Shown here: positions 10,691-22,995 of the stretch, in pieces
How positions within the stretch are numbered: the stretch's first letter is position 1
Layout of the letters: the number at the start of each line of letters is the position of its first letter
Assembly (NCBI RefSeq): GCF_000687475.1
Contig: NC_057318.1
Coordinates: forward strand, 5,022,001 to 5,086,000
DNA length: 64,000 bases
Direction: 5' to 3'
Source of the DNA: Ustilaginoidea virens
Lineage: Eukaryota; Ascomycota; Sordariomycetes; Hypocreales; Clavicipitaceae
Notes under the pieces: generated by a model
What the model was told of the DNA's origin: nothing
What the model saw: the letters and a program-made list of their open reading frames with translations, nothing else
Database searches by the model: none
Translations under genes and position numbers: made by a program

Positions 10691-12685
10691 ATGGAGTCAG
10701 ACAGTCATCCCCCACCCGAGCAGGTGCGCCGCACCCTACAGGTTGATAATGCCATCCGCGCAATTCAAGAGAAGAAGCCCGTGCCGGAAATCGACTTTAC
10801 CATCCACACCATGGAAGATGGCACACAAGTGAGCACGCTAGAAAGAGTCTGCAAAGGTTGGTCTTGTCCTGTTCTTGTGGAGAAGCTTTTGGGTCGTCGA
10901 CTCGAAGACGTCATAGACCCACGATGATGGAAAGTATAGAAAAGTCCTTGACATAGCTAATGCTTCATGTTCGGAAACCCAATCCAGATGTTCAGGCGCC
11001 GGCCATGACCAAGCCGGCAGATGAACAATTCTTCGAAGACGACGCCCACACGAAACCAAACATTACGTTTCTGAAACAACACTTCTACCGCGAAGGCCGT
11101 CTGACGGAGGAGCAAGCACTATGGATTCTTCGAAAGGGTACCGAACTCTTGCGGGCCGAACCCAACCTCCTGGAGATGGATGCGCCCATCACCGTTTGTG
11201 GTGATGTTCACGGCCAGTACTATGATTTGATGAAACTGTTCGAAGTGGGCGGCGATCCGGCAGAGACCAGATACCTTTTCCTGGGTGATTACGTCGACCG
11301 AGGATACTTCAGCATCGAATGTGTGCTGTACCTCTGGTGTCTCAAAATTCACTACCCCGATACTCTCTGGCTCCTCCGAGGCAACCACGAGTGTCGCCAC
11401 TTGACCGATTATTTCACCTTCAAGCTTGAATGCAAGCACAAGTATTCCGAGGCTGTCTACGATGCTTGCATGGAATCTTTCTGCAGTCTCCCCCTGGCAG
11501 CAGTCATGAACAAACAATTCCTCTGCATACATGGCGGTCTCAGCCCAGAGCTGCATACCCTTGACGATTTGAGAAGTGTACGTACTGAATTCCCGCAGCA
11601 ACCCCCGGTTCTCTCGGTTTGCTCCCAGGGAAAAAAAAAAAAAAAACCTTGATATATCGAGCTTGCTAATTTTGCTTAGATTGACCGATTTCGAGAGCCT
11701 CCCACCCAGGGTCTCATGTGCGATGTTCTGTGGGCCGATCCGTTGGAGGACTTTGGTCAGGAGAAGACAAGTGACTACTTCCTGCACAATCACGTCCGCG
11801 GCTGCTCATACTTCTTCTCATATCCCGCAGCATGCGCGTTCCTGGAGAAGAACAACCTTTTGTCCGTGATTCGAGCGCACGAGGCTCAGGATGCTGGGTA
11901 CCGCATGTATCGAAAGACGCGTACGACTGGGTTCCCCAGCGTGATGACGATATTTTCAGCGCCAAACTACCTCGACGTGTATAACAACAAGGCAGCGGTA
12001 CTCAAGTACGAAAACAACGTGATGAACATTCGCCAGTTCAACTGCACACCTCACCCCTATTGGTTACCCAACTTTATGGATGTTTTCACGTGGTCCCTAC
12101 CATTTGTGGGTGAGAAGATCACCGACATGCTGATTGCAATTCTGAGCACATGCTCGGAAGAGGAGCTCAAGGAAGAAACACCTTCTTCCACCAGCCCGCA
12201 CTCTCCGACGGCGTCGCAAGCCGGTGACGATCCCAACTCGATCGAGTTCAAGCGGAGGGCGATCAAGAACAAGATTCTCGCCATCGGACGCATGTCGCGT
12301 GTTTTCCAGGTGCTCCGAGAGGAGTCGGAAAAGGTGACGGAGCTCAAGACGGTATCAGGTGGCAGGCTCCCTGCCGGCACGCTGATGCTTGGTGCCGAGG
12401 GTATCAAGAAGGCGATAAGCTCGTTCGAGGACGCCCGAAAAGTCGACTTGCAAAACGAGCGTCTGCCCCCCAGCCACGAGGAGGTGGTGAAACATCAGGA
12501 AGAGGAGCGAGCCACGGCACTCCAAAAGGCGGCTCAGGAGGCCGACAATGACAAGAAGCTGCATCAACTTTCCCGAAGGCTGAGCACGTAAGTTTTGGCG
12601 TGTGGTTGACGCATGACGTTTCGAACGGGCTGATTTTGTTAACGTGCGTGGCGTTTTTAGTGACCGCAAGCATCGAACGCAATGA
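10691..12685 (+). CDS. cnaA: Calcineurin catalytic subunit A (PP2B phosphatase)
   Basis: Exons 10691-10856, 10988-11577, 11680-12587 and 12661-12685; 562 residues. This is the Ca2+/calmodulin-dependent Ser/Thr phosphatase that activates Crz1-type signalling. The catalytic core shows GDVHGQ (127-132), GDYVDRG (155-161), RGNHE (186-190) and later SAPNYLD. The calcineurin-B-binding helix lies near residues 378-405, the calmodulin-binding helix near 443-466 ([19 protein letters not shown]) and the autoinhibitory segment near 488-511 ([18 protein letters not shown]). The last exon adds only eight codons (DRKHRTQ and stop) and is followed within a few bases by a poly-G run. The start context CACCATGG is strong. 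Intron 2 (11578-11679) carries a poly-A run near 11631-11646. Confidence 0.97.
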
Positions 12686-13994
12686 GACATGGGGGGGGGG
12701 GGGGGGGGGCTTTCAACCGTGCAGATGTGGGAGGAGACTCGTGGGACGGAAAGAATTGAGGTGGATGCTGCAAGCTGACAGAAAAGGCAACCTGGAAGTT
12801 GGGAATGCAAATCCGCGTGTTGGCCATCTCTGCGGCACAGTCAAGGGCCACGCGTGCGCAATGCAAGCCAGCATCGGCATCACGGCGTAGAAGGGGGGGT
12901 TGGGCTTGAAGGATGCTATGGGGAAGTGCACGATTGGACATTTTTTTTTTCTTGCTTAGAACTCGACGACGACACAGCTGAGCTTAGGAAGACTCTAATG
13001 AGTAGTGGAATACGTTGGTATGAGTACGCGATTGACTATTGCAAGCATGGTGCGGTGAGTAACGGCATGGACATGTTGTGAACACGGCCAACATGAAGAC
13101 GAACGCAACCTTTAAATGCATATCCGGCCGCGCCTTGGGGGAGGAAGTCCCGACCTCCTGGATGCTTTCCTCAAGCAGCCGTGCTTCCCTCGGGCGCGTT
13201 TGCTCATCTCGACGGGTTGTAGATGACTCGGTTGATGGTGCCGAGGGCTGGATGGGCAGCGCGAGAGGAGGGGGCTCTAATTCCCGACGGGTGTGGTCTG
13301 GTGCGCCCAGCTTCTCCCTGGGAGAGCAGATGCTGGAAGGCATTGATGGCATGGTGGGGGTTACTCGGCGGTGCCGAAAGATATGCAGACACGGCTGTGT
13401 TTGGGCATCGTGACGGGGGGAAAAAGGACAGGACAGTGGCCGTGGTAGAAGGCCTGCAGCGGGTAGCCAGGGCCAGGTCGCCCGGCGGAGGTGTCGTCGG
13501 ACAAGCTTGCGATGGAGGCGGCACGAGAATGCGAGGTTGCACAGGAAGCGGAGCAGACGAAGAGGCTCGAGGAAGAATCAGGGGGCTCACAGCCGCAGCC
13601 AAGGCCTTTTTTATTCTTAACCGATGGCTGAGGATGAGGACGGAATACTTACTTGGTCTGGCAGATGTGTATGCAGGAACGGAGTGTCAAGACAGGTAGT
13701 CTCAAGTCACAGGCGCTTGAAATTCCAGCCAAAAGTGTACGATAGAAGACGCAAGAAAAGCTTACAAAATTTCAACACGGAATAGTCTCATATATATTCT
13801 TCCCACCCGGTGGTTCTGCGTGCTGGCCAGCTTGTAGCATGGGGATGGCAGCCGCAGGCAGACATGGAGTCAGCATGTACATGCATACCATACATTCATC
13901 GAGGGGGCCGCATCGTCGCAAGAACAAGACGGATGTAATATGGTGGAAACAAACGCTGCTTACAGTGGGCGTAAAGCGTATGACAGGCAGGAGG

Positions 13995-14200
13995 TCGACG
14001 AACCGAGGTTGACGAACCGAAGAAGACGAACTGAAGAAGACGAACCGACGAAGACGAACCGAAGAAGACGAACCGGAGAAGACGAACCGGAGAAGACGAA
14101 CCGGAGAAGACGAACCGGAGAAGACGAACCGAGGTTGACGAACCGAAGAAGACGAACCGCAGAAGACGAACCGAAGAAGACGAACCGACGAAGACGCACC
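13995..14200. repeat. 14-base tandem repeat array
   Basis: About 14 units of a 14-base sequence of the form GACGAACCGRAGAA, with a variant GACGAACCGAGGTT occurring at both ends of the array. Because 14 is not a multiple of three, all three frames read through as Arg/Glu/Thr-rich repeats, which explains apparent open frames on both strands. Confidence 0.9.
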
Positions 14201-14311
14201 TCAGGGGTCAACCACCAGACGCGCATGAGCAACTCCGGAAGCCCACTTGCTGGTGCATCTCGGCCAGCAATAGAAGAGTTGACGGGGCAGGTAGGTGTGA
14301 AAGTCATTGGA

Positions 14312-14343
14312 ATCCATCGATCCATCGATCCATCGATCCATCG
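14312..14343. repeat. 8-base tandem repeat ATCCATCG x4
   Basis: Four exact copies of ATCCATCG in gene-free sequence just downstream of the 14-base array. Confidence 0.9.
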
Positions 14344-14918
14344 ACATGGAGGGTAGCAGCAGAATGGCCCAGGTCAACAGAGACGACGCGAATTGCGGCC
14401 GCTCAACCTCGAGGGATGCGGCTCGGACCTTGACAAAGCCGTGTCTCACTAGGCTGCCGGATAGCAGCGGCACCGGCGGCTAAAGAGGTGGGCTCCTGCG
14501 AAGCGCTGGATCTTGGATCAAAAGGATGCACGTGGTTAGCAGTCGGCCAAGGTTTGGGCCAGCAGGCATTCTGACTAATACATAAGACGGGAGGAGCCCT
14601 TTTGCAGAGTTGGCCTGGTCCTGAGTGCTGGGTTGTCGTCGGAAAGGGCAGCGTGGTGGTGTGCTTGTAGGCCGTGTGCTTTGCAGGGGCATCTCGCGCA
14701 ACTTCTGCATCTCGCGCATCTCGTGCATCTCGCGTATCCTGTGGGTGCGTCGTAATCGTATCAACCAGAGGTTTGATGCCCAAACTGCAAAGCTCGTGGT
14801 GGGAAACGGGGTGCAGAATCATGAGCGAGCAGGCTAGGCTGCTGGAGCGTTGAAACGCTGCCCACTTTTTATCAGTAAGCCAATATCCCAAAGTGGATTC
14901 ATGGTCAATACGTTTTGC

Positions 14919-15018
14919 TTCTTTTTTTTCTTTTTCTTTTTCTTTTTCTTTTTCTATTTCTTTTTCTTTTTCTTTTCCCTATTCTTTTTCCTATTCTTTT
15001 TCTTTTCCCCCGTTTTTT
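14919..15018. repeat. Polypyrimidine (CTTTTT)n tract
   Basis: About 100 bases made almost entirely of T with regularly spaced C on the + strand, built from imperfect CTTTTT units. It reads as Phe/Ser-rich frames on + and Lys/Glu-rich frames on -, none of which is a gene. Confidence 0.9.
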
Positions 15019-16125
15019 TGGCGTACGCTTTCAAGCTGGCGCAGACTGAGACCTGGGGAGAAACAGGGCAAGGCGATTTCTGAACTGCATGTGCATGTTC
15101 CCCGCCTTCACCAACCGTCTTCCCCCGGCTCTGCTCCAGAGGCCTTGGAGCCCTTGGGCCTTTCGACGCCGAACCCACGAGACCCCATCCAGCCGATTTG
15201 CGCGCGCAATTTTGAGAGAGTTTCCGGCCGGCCAGTGGAGTTGTTCGAGGAGAAAAAGCCAAGGTCCCGGGGGGGAGACGGGGGGAAGGGGGGTCGCGCC
15301 AAGTCAAAAGACAAAATTTCCGATGGCTGTGGTTTGAAAGGTGAAACTTGACTCGCAGAATCCGGACGCGCTAGAGATGCAGGGGCCGCTGCAGGGGCCG
15401 CCGCTGCAAGGGCCGCTGCAACGAAGGCTCGGCGGGGCCAATCACAGCGCGGGTTTGTGTCGGGACATGGATTCAACGAGCTGGCACGTGCAGTTTGTGA
15501 GCCGCGCGGAGGACGTTGTGGAGAGGAGCCCGTATTTCCGCACAGGTTTGCCTTTTCAATTTTGATAAAAATCTCTTCTCCACGGCCTCTTTGCGGCAGA
15601 CACGGAATGGCGCAGGGCAGGGGCAGGCACATCCAGTCTTGGCACCAGGCACCAGGCACCAGTTGACCTCACCAACAAGTTGACCTCTTGAAATAGAAAC
15701 AGTTGAGGCGTTCAACAAGACCGCTGGTGGGCACTCCAGCACTCTCTGGCCATCATGGTGCACGCATTGGCACCAGACCTGGATCCCTGTAGCTTGGCCT
15801 GACTGGCAAGGTGCTTGACCGATTGCCAATGCCAAGGGGCCAAGGCCCTTTGAGCCTGGTCTGGGAAAGGGCTAAACCTGGAAGATGACATCAGGGCGAA
15901 TAACGTGATCAGCGGGTGCCTTTTGGTTTCTTTGGCAAAAGCAAGCGATTCAAGGTAGAAGCAGGCAGCAGCAGAGACCCCTAACTGTCCTTCTAGGGGC
16001 CAACTTGGATGTGCACATGCAGCCTCGCTATTTGTAGCACGCGACTTGGTAAAGCTTAGGTACAGTACATACTTTGCCGATGGCAGGCAATCTTGAATGA
16101 CGTGGGGTGAGACACCATTGCTCTA

Positions 16126-16157
<32 letters not shown>

Positions 16158-17719
16158 CCCCAAGGACAACAAAGAAAACCAAGAGAAAGAAACAAAACCC
16201 TATGCTTTACCAACTGAAGCCATCGCGATTCAACAGCCAAAAGATTCCCCTTTTCCGTCTTTCAATGGCAACGCTGTGCAAAATTCCAGTGATGCGGGGA
16301 AGCTGCAATTACCCCGCGCGCGGCAGGGCAGGGCAGGCACGAACGACCCGACCCACCTGAGCGCGGCTGCCCTGGCTCCTGCTCCGGAGCACGTCATCTG
16401 TCAAACTCGAGAGTAAATTCGAAATTGGGAATTGGGTGGGCAGTGGGCATCTTTCCCCTTGTCAAATCCACCCCCCTGTCCTCTAGCAACGGCCGTGACT
16501 GACTTTTAGGGCTAGAACGGCTACAGCTTTGTGGCCACAGTGGATCTGAGCGAACACTTTTCTCAGCCGAAACCTTGTGCGCGTCCCACGCGTTCGAGCC
16601 TTGTCCGACCCCGTACGGACGGAGCACGACACAGCAAGAGAGGGCCGGAATGTCTGTGTGCGAGTGGGGTGGGAGCGACTGGGAGGGGTGCGCGGGGGGG
16701 GAGGGGGAAGGGTCCAAAAGGGGCAGGAGCGTCCATGACTCGTTACCCTTTGCGTTCGTGGCATGGCGGGGAATCGGGATCTTCACGGCAGGTGCGTTAT
16801 GCCGTAGCTTCAAATGGTAGGTGACATGCGTTGTGACATGCGTTGTGGCGTGCGTTGTGGCGTGCCTCGATTTGCGTTGCGGGCTCATGTCTCATCGCGC
16901 TGTCAAACCCAGCTAGCTCAATTCATTTCTCAAGGCCCCGATGCTGCTCGGCTGCTCGGCTGCCCGTCCACAAAGACGTGCCCTACATTGCAGCCACACG
17001 CGAGACTCCCGCGTTCTGCATCAGTGTCATACATTCCCTTTGCTTCCTTTGGTCCACTCTACCCAATTGTCCAGCATGCAAGGCTCAAGCCTTGACTTGA
17101 AGCCGAAGCTCGAAGCTCAAGCTCGAAGCTCATCGGCTCCTCATCCATTGACAGACCGACCCATCATACAGTTGCACACGAAGGATCCAAAAAAAAAAAA
17201 AAAAAGTCCCCTTTTCCTGTCCAAACTGTCGTGCAAGGCGCTAGCTGATAATGGGAATAACCCATTCATTGCTAGATATTCGCCATTTCAAGAGGGCCCT
17301 CTCTTCCAGATCGCTGAATGATTCGACAATTGGCATGGTACTGCGTATACGGCTGTTATTACAAGGGCTGTATAGCAACCTGGGCCGGGGTACTCTCGGC
17401 AAACGAAATGAAACCTCTCCTTCCGAGTATGGTAAAGAATCCACTTTGGACATGTAAGCAGCTGGTCAAATCCGCAATGCCGCAACGAGACTTTGGAGCT
17501 TGTCCGTAGACGGATAAAAGACGAGGCTTTGCCCATCATGAAAAGGGAATCTTCCCGGACCGTCACCATCTTACACTCTTTCAAGGGTGACTGCCCCATT
17601 TTTCGATCCTTTTTGTCGCTCCTTTTCAGTCTGGTGCGTTTGTGAGAGTTTGTGGGAGTTTGTGTGAGAAAACAAAGTACAAGCCAAGGACAAATACTCT
17701 CGTCGCGGGGAGAGAGAAA

Positions 17720-20493
17720 ATGCTGCCTCTACCATTTGCTGCCGCTCTTTTACTGGGAGTTGCTTCCCCAGTATCGGCTGTCCAGCCGCCATATCAGCTT
17801 GGGAATGGAACTAGAAATGGGACCGCTCCGGTCAAGTTTAGGACGGAGATTGTGACAGCCATATATCCTTCATCAAAGCCAACACCAACGCCAACACAGC
17901 CTCAGACACCCTCCTTTGTCAACGACGTGCCGTCGGCAACGTTGTCTCCGAATGTGCATTGGTCTCATGATACGAAAAAAGTTGAGAATGTAATACCGGT
18001 TGAGCCCAATCAGGGTTCCCAGCTCTACTATGGCGTTTCGAGTAAGACAGAAGAATATCGTATTCCCTTGGGATCCTCAGCTAACATGGGCAGGCCCTTC
18101 TGAATCTGGTCACTATGCTTTCCTGAAATACTACTTCAAGTATCCTTCTGTCAACATTGACCACTCGGACCACGTCTCGATCGACTACCACTCGAATGGG
18201 GTAATGACCGCATCGTTCAAGGACCAGGATGCCTTCAACCATGCACAAAAAACCTGGTCAGCCAAAGACGGCTTGATCTTGATCGCCTATGTTCCTGGCT
18301 GCGGCGGCTATGCCACGGGCGAGCGATGTTACTTCAACGTCACTGGTTTGGAATACAACCACCAGAAGCAAACTATTGTCGCCGTTGGCAGCTCCAAGCA
18401 CCCTGATCAAATCACCACTTCGGGCGAGACTGAATGGGGTTGGTGGAGCGCAGACAGGCATGGCCAACCTCGCGCTTCAACAAAATCCTCTGGACAGTCA
18501 ACCTCATGCCCAAATGGGGCTGCCGTGGCTTCGAATACGGACGCCGACTCCGGCGACTCCATGGGCCAGCTGCAGCTGGAATGTGAGGAACCCGTTGACA
18601 AGGAGAATGGACTGCCAACCGCTTGTCTCGGAAGCAATTTCGACCAAATCCTAGACGCAAAGCTAGGGTTGGCCAATATGAGCCTGGAATCAAAGGCCTT
18701 TCTAGACGGCAAGTTTTCCACTTGGCCAAGCAACGGCACCGGCGCACCATCTCCGGGAGCGGCAAGAATGCGTGGTCGGTCTCTGGCCCAGAGAGGCTTC
18801 TGGTCAAAGGCCGGCCGCTTCTTCAAGAATGTCTACAAAAAGGTCGAGCAGGTTGTTACAGCTGCGCTTTCCATCGGCGGCGGCTTTGACGCAGGCTTCT
18901 CCTTCAAGCTCCCGGATCGCTCCAATCCCAATAGCCTTTCCAACACCTTGGTCAACTCACTTGTACGCCCGGTTCAATCCCCTTGGGGTGATGCGCTTCT
19001 CCTCAAATCTTTCCAGCCCCAGCAGCAAGTCTTGGGAGGCACGGCTCTTGTCGCCGAGCGCTTGAACATCTACTGTGTCGGATGTGGTGCTTCCGGCCAA
19101 GGAAGAGTTGCCGGGCGAGCCAGATGGTCTGCCGTTAAAGGACTGGAAGAAGGTCGCATCGAACTTCGCACGAATATGCAGTTTGCTTTGAAGCTCGGCA
19201 TTGAAGCACAGGCCCAGCTTAAACAGCGATTCACCACTGATCTCTTCACCTACGGCCTACCGCACCTGAGCTATGGCGTCGTCACAATCGGCCCCTACGT
19301 GAACGTCGGCGCCCGTGTCGAAGTGGGAGCCGAGGCAAATGGAAAACTTCTGGTGGGCGGAGAGATAGGCCTGCAAGACGCCCTGGTGGTTATGGATATT
19401 GTGAATCCCAGCCAGAACCAGAGAAGTGGCTGGGAACCTTACTTCAAACCCGTGTTTGAGGCAGATGGGGATGTGGCGCTCACGGCGGAGATTGGCCTGC
19501 CGGTGGGTATCAGATGCGGGTTGAAGATATCCACGTTTTGGGAAAAATCCGTGGGAATTGTCGATGAACCGTCGATCAAGGGATCGGCCAAAATATCTGC
19601 TTCGGCCAAGTACAGCAACTCTACTGGATGGGAAGCAGGGCTGCACAGCCACGACGGATGTACCGGCGTCCTGACCCAAATCAGCTGGCGCAATAGGCTG
19701 TGGGCAGGATTGATCGGTACGGGCGATGCTCCTGTGTTGGATACCGGTGACAGATCGCTGATGCGCAAATGTATCGGGTGAGTTTTTTTTTTTTCAGCTT
19801 TCTGACACGTCCCGTCGCCCTCACAACAAGCCTTGACTGACAGAATGCCTCCTTTCTCCTCTTGACAGAAAAACTAGCCCGGCCGCAAGTCGCAGCACCG
19901 GTTCTCTTTCGCAAGGCACTCGAAGAAGAAGCATCGACTCGGCCTCGGTCTCAACAGCGGAAGGATCCGAAGAGGTGACATACAATATGGCCACGAATCA
20001 TACCCTCTCTCAGCTTGCCACTCCGGATTCATCCGCAAGGGTCGTCTCGTGTGCCAACGGCAATCTGTACGTGGTCACAAATGATGACAAGGACAACAGC
20101 TACTGCTTCAGCCAGTGGGACACCAACCAACAGTCGGAAATTGTCTACGACGGCGTCCACAGGTCAATGCACTACTACAATGACACCATGGCCAAGATTG
20201 GCGTTTCACGATTGCGCGTCAGTGATTCAAGCCGGGTGCCACGGTCTTCTGTCACTGTCGCATTCGTTCCGCTCGACAATCCGGATGGCGGCCAGCGACT
20301 TTACGTGGCGGCTGACTCGAAGCAGGGCATGTTTTTCCCTGTCGTCTGCGACTTTTCAGACAAGAGCGCTTCCAAGCTGTTCTTGGTCGCTGACCCGGTG
20401 GAGGGCGTTGAGACGCTGCAGAGGAAGGGGGTTGAGCACTCGGTTACCGGGGGTCAAGTTGCAGCCTGTCGGTTATTGCCGCTCAAGGCTTGA
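17720..20493 (+). CDS. Secreted protein of unknown function, 876 residues
   Basis: Exons 17720-18041, 18094-19777 and 19869-20493. The N-terminus MLPLPFAAALLLGVASPVSA is a clear signal peptide, so secretion or the cell surface is expected. A Pro/Thr-rich linker (PTPTPTQPQTP) follows. Next comes a segment with HVSIDYHSNGVMTASFKDQ and APGCGGYATGERCYFN-like sequence (here VPGCGGYATGERCYFN). The middle part has a short basic stretch, FWSKAGRFFKNVYKKVEQ, then an all-beta-looking region with CVGCGASGQGRVAGRARW, GIEAQAQLKQR and alternating Gly/Val strands. The C-terminal 200 residues form another apparent domain rich in N-glycosylation sites. No catalytic motif, transmembrane segment or GPI signal is seen. 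The layout resembles fungal proteins I recall as annotated DUF7029/DUF7223, but that name is from memory. Two acceptors are possible for intron 2; the second (after 19868) keeps the frame. Confidence 0.85.
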
Positions 20494-21873
20494 GTTGAGG
20501 GTTGAGATGAGATGAGATTTGGCGGGGATTTTTTTTTTTTCCCCTTTTATGATTCTGAACTCGCGGTAATGAAGCTACGAAGGAACGTGATCAAGCTCGG
20601 TACTTTTTTCTATTCATCTACTGTACATAGGTACTTTGTGTGTAGACGTCGTCAGCAATGGGGTGTAAGGTGTAACGGGGTATAATAACTATGGCGGGAG
20701 CGGAATTCTCAGCAAGACTGTTGCCGACAGCCATCGTTGGCACCTGATTGCACTGCAGGGCAGGCCATTGAGCCATGAGAGGAAGAAAAAGCCCGTCGCA
20801 TCCGGGGTGCTTTGCTTTGCGAATCGCGTCAATGACAGGATGACCAGGATGGTGGTGAGGAGAGAGGGCTCAAATGTCGCGCCACACCGAACCGCAGCGT
20901 ACAAGTCACCGGGACGTGCCGCCTCTTGTGGCACAACTTGATGCGAGTAACCGATGGGCATGTGATGTGATGTTGTCGCTCTTTTTCTCTTTTTTCTCTT
21001 TTTCTTTTCTTTTTTTTTTTCAATTTCTCTTTTGCTTTTCATTTTTTCTTTTCATTTTCATTTTTTCTTTTCATTTTTCCTTTTTGCCCGTTTCGCTTGC
21101 CCGGGTAGAAGGGAGGAGGCACGTGGTCTGCCAGTCGAGCGACGCGGCGACGCGGCGACGCGGCGACTGGCGGCATCAAAGGGCGAGGGTATACAGAGGC
21201 GCCGCATTGTAAGCGTCTCAGGTGAGCACGGCCTGGGGCTGCGAGCGCCGGCTCCAGCTGGCCGGTCGCTCTGTCCCGGGAGTATGGGGTGGACGTTGGA
21301 TATAACAGGGGAGGGGGGGGGGTTTGCTCTTTGATGTCATGTTGGTCTGAGCTACGAAGCGCGGCGGGGACGCGATCCCCGGGAAGGGAAGGGAGGGATC
21401 GGCCAACAATAGAAGCGGGGGAGTTTGTGCATTTCGCGAACAATTCGCATTTCGCGCAGACAACACGTCCCGTCTCGGTCCAAAGCTTCTTGCGGGGGAC
21501 GCCGTGGTCTATTCAGCATGTGCGGGAACAATGTCGCGGCCAATGTATAACGGGCTGGCTCAGCTCAGCTGATGTTTTGTAAAACGGTCTCTGCCGGATG
21601 GATGGATGGATGGATCCAGCCATGCCGGCAGGAGCATCAAGTGGTCAAGACGTCGAGACCGCGCGCAAAGGTGTACAGACTCTGCGAGGACGACGGCGGC
21701 CGTGGGAGCCGGTGTCACCCCACGGGCTGATGATGTTGCTGCTCTGGTTCGTGCGGTGCGACAAGGTGCGAGCCAGAGTCGCCGTCATTCATCCAGTGGG
21801 CTCGGGTCAAGCCGTGTGTTTCTCCCACGCGCCATCTTCCCAAGCAGACGGACGAGTCGGCGATGATGGAGGG

Positions 21874-21910
<37 letters not shown>

Positions 21911-22995
21911 AGAAAACGACGGATGACCAGCCCGCCGTTGTTTTGCGAAAAGCGGCTCTTGTTCATGTCGAATCATTGTAATGTGTCCCTTGTCTTTCCG
22001 GCAGAAACCAAGAGTCGGCGCAGTTCCATCGACCCCGAGGGACTAAAATACGCAAACGGTTGTTTCCGAAGGAATTCGCCCTTGGCCGTTCCGTGCCGCC
22101 ACACATACTTTGTCGTGGCTTTTTGCCATGTATCCAAAGCTCACGAGGGTCAAATGCCTCAAAACGCCCCATCCGCCGGTTCTCGGTATTATTGGGTCGG
22201 ATGAATCGACTTGGACGGGGGCGGCTTCTGGTCCAAGCAACCGCCTGGGCTCAAGACACTATGCCGCCGAGACTTCTGCTCAGATAATAAGCTGAGCTGA
22301 CACGTAGGATCCAGCCTTGCCGGCTTCTCTTGTTGTCGCGCGCGAATCGCCTTGTTCTGCAGCCCATGTACCGTGGTGAAACCCACGGCGGGCTCGATTA
22401 AGGTTTCTTGGTTGGCAGATTACTGCCTTTGCAGCCCGCTCCACTTGCAGCCAGCCGTCATGGGGGTCTTGTTCTTGTCTTGTTGCCCGCAGCCGAAATT
22501 CGCGCTGCTCAGGTTTCCGGGGCGTCGAGGGAATTGCGAGTTCCATGATGCGCATCGCTTTTGGCCCGCGGAGTATCACAAGGCGCAGAATGGCCCCGAC
22601 ACACGCTCGGCGAGTGGGAGACGGGGACAAAAGGAAAGGGAAACGGTCATATTCTGCTTCGGATGGCAAGAGACAATAACAACTCAATGACGGCATAGCC
22701 AAAATGGGCGTTGGGGAGGGAAAAGATTGCCTCGGCCTTGCCAAATGACGGAGCCATTCCGGAATCCCACTTTGTCTAGGAGCTAGCAAACATGGGCCCA
22801 GGAAGCGGAGTGGCTTGCTCGGCTCCAGAATGTCCGCCTGGAAGTTCGAGACGAAAAAGTTGATGATATATGGACTTGGCTTGACGCCTCTTCGCACCAT
22901 GGCGGAGCATGACGTTTCCCACCATTCTCGATGCCTGTGAAAGGGGGAAAAGGAAAAAGAAGAAAACGAACGAGTGCGAGTCCGCTTTTCCCACG
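20494..22995. other. Gene-free spacer of about 2.5 kb
   Basis: Contains a polypyrimidine tract at about 20977-21082, a triple GACGCGGC repeat near 21140-21165, GATG tandem units near 21598-21615 and a (CA)n microsatellite at 21879-21906. The open frames across it are repeat-driven or lack recognisable features. The last 200 bases should be the promoter of the monooxygenase gene. Confidence 0.6.
21879..21906. repeat. (CA)n dinucleotide repeat
   Basis: About 14 uninterrupted CA units followed by a short A run; a classic length-variable microsatellite. Confidence 0.95.

Larger units (their letters stand above)
12686..17719. other. Gene-free spacer of about 5 kb
   Basis: No convincing gene on either strand. 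The region begins with a poly-G run near 12691-12709 and holds a 14-base tandem array (13995-14200), an 8-base array (14312-14343), CATCTCGCG-type decamers near 14700-14740, a long polypyrimidine tract (14919-15018), a GGGGCCGCTGCA repeat near 15380-15420, a poly-T run (about 16129-16157) and a poly-A run near 17190-17204. The last few hundred bases should be the promoter of the secreted-protein gene. Several frames are open only because they cross repeats. Confidence 0.6.

Noticed and set aside
12691..12709. Poly-G run after the calcineurin stop as a possible terminator or G-quadruplex
   Set aside because: A simple homopolymer cannot be assigned a role without transcript-end data, and its length may be inaccurate.
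13940..14356. Arg/Glu/Thr-rich repeat protein
   Set aside because: Open only because a 14-base tandem array lacks stops in every frame; no start context or flanking coding signal.
22280..22900. Minus-strand frame of 206 codons upstream of the monooxygenase
   Set aside because: No domain or signal peptide; low-information composition and position in the probable promoter.
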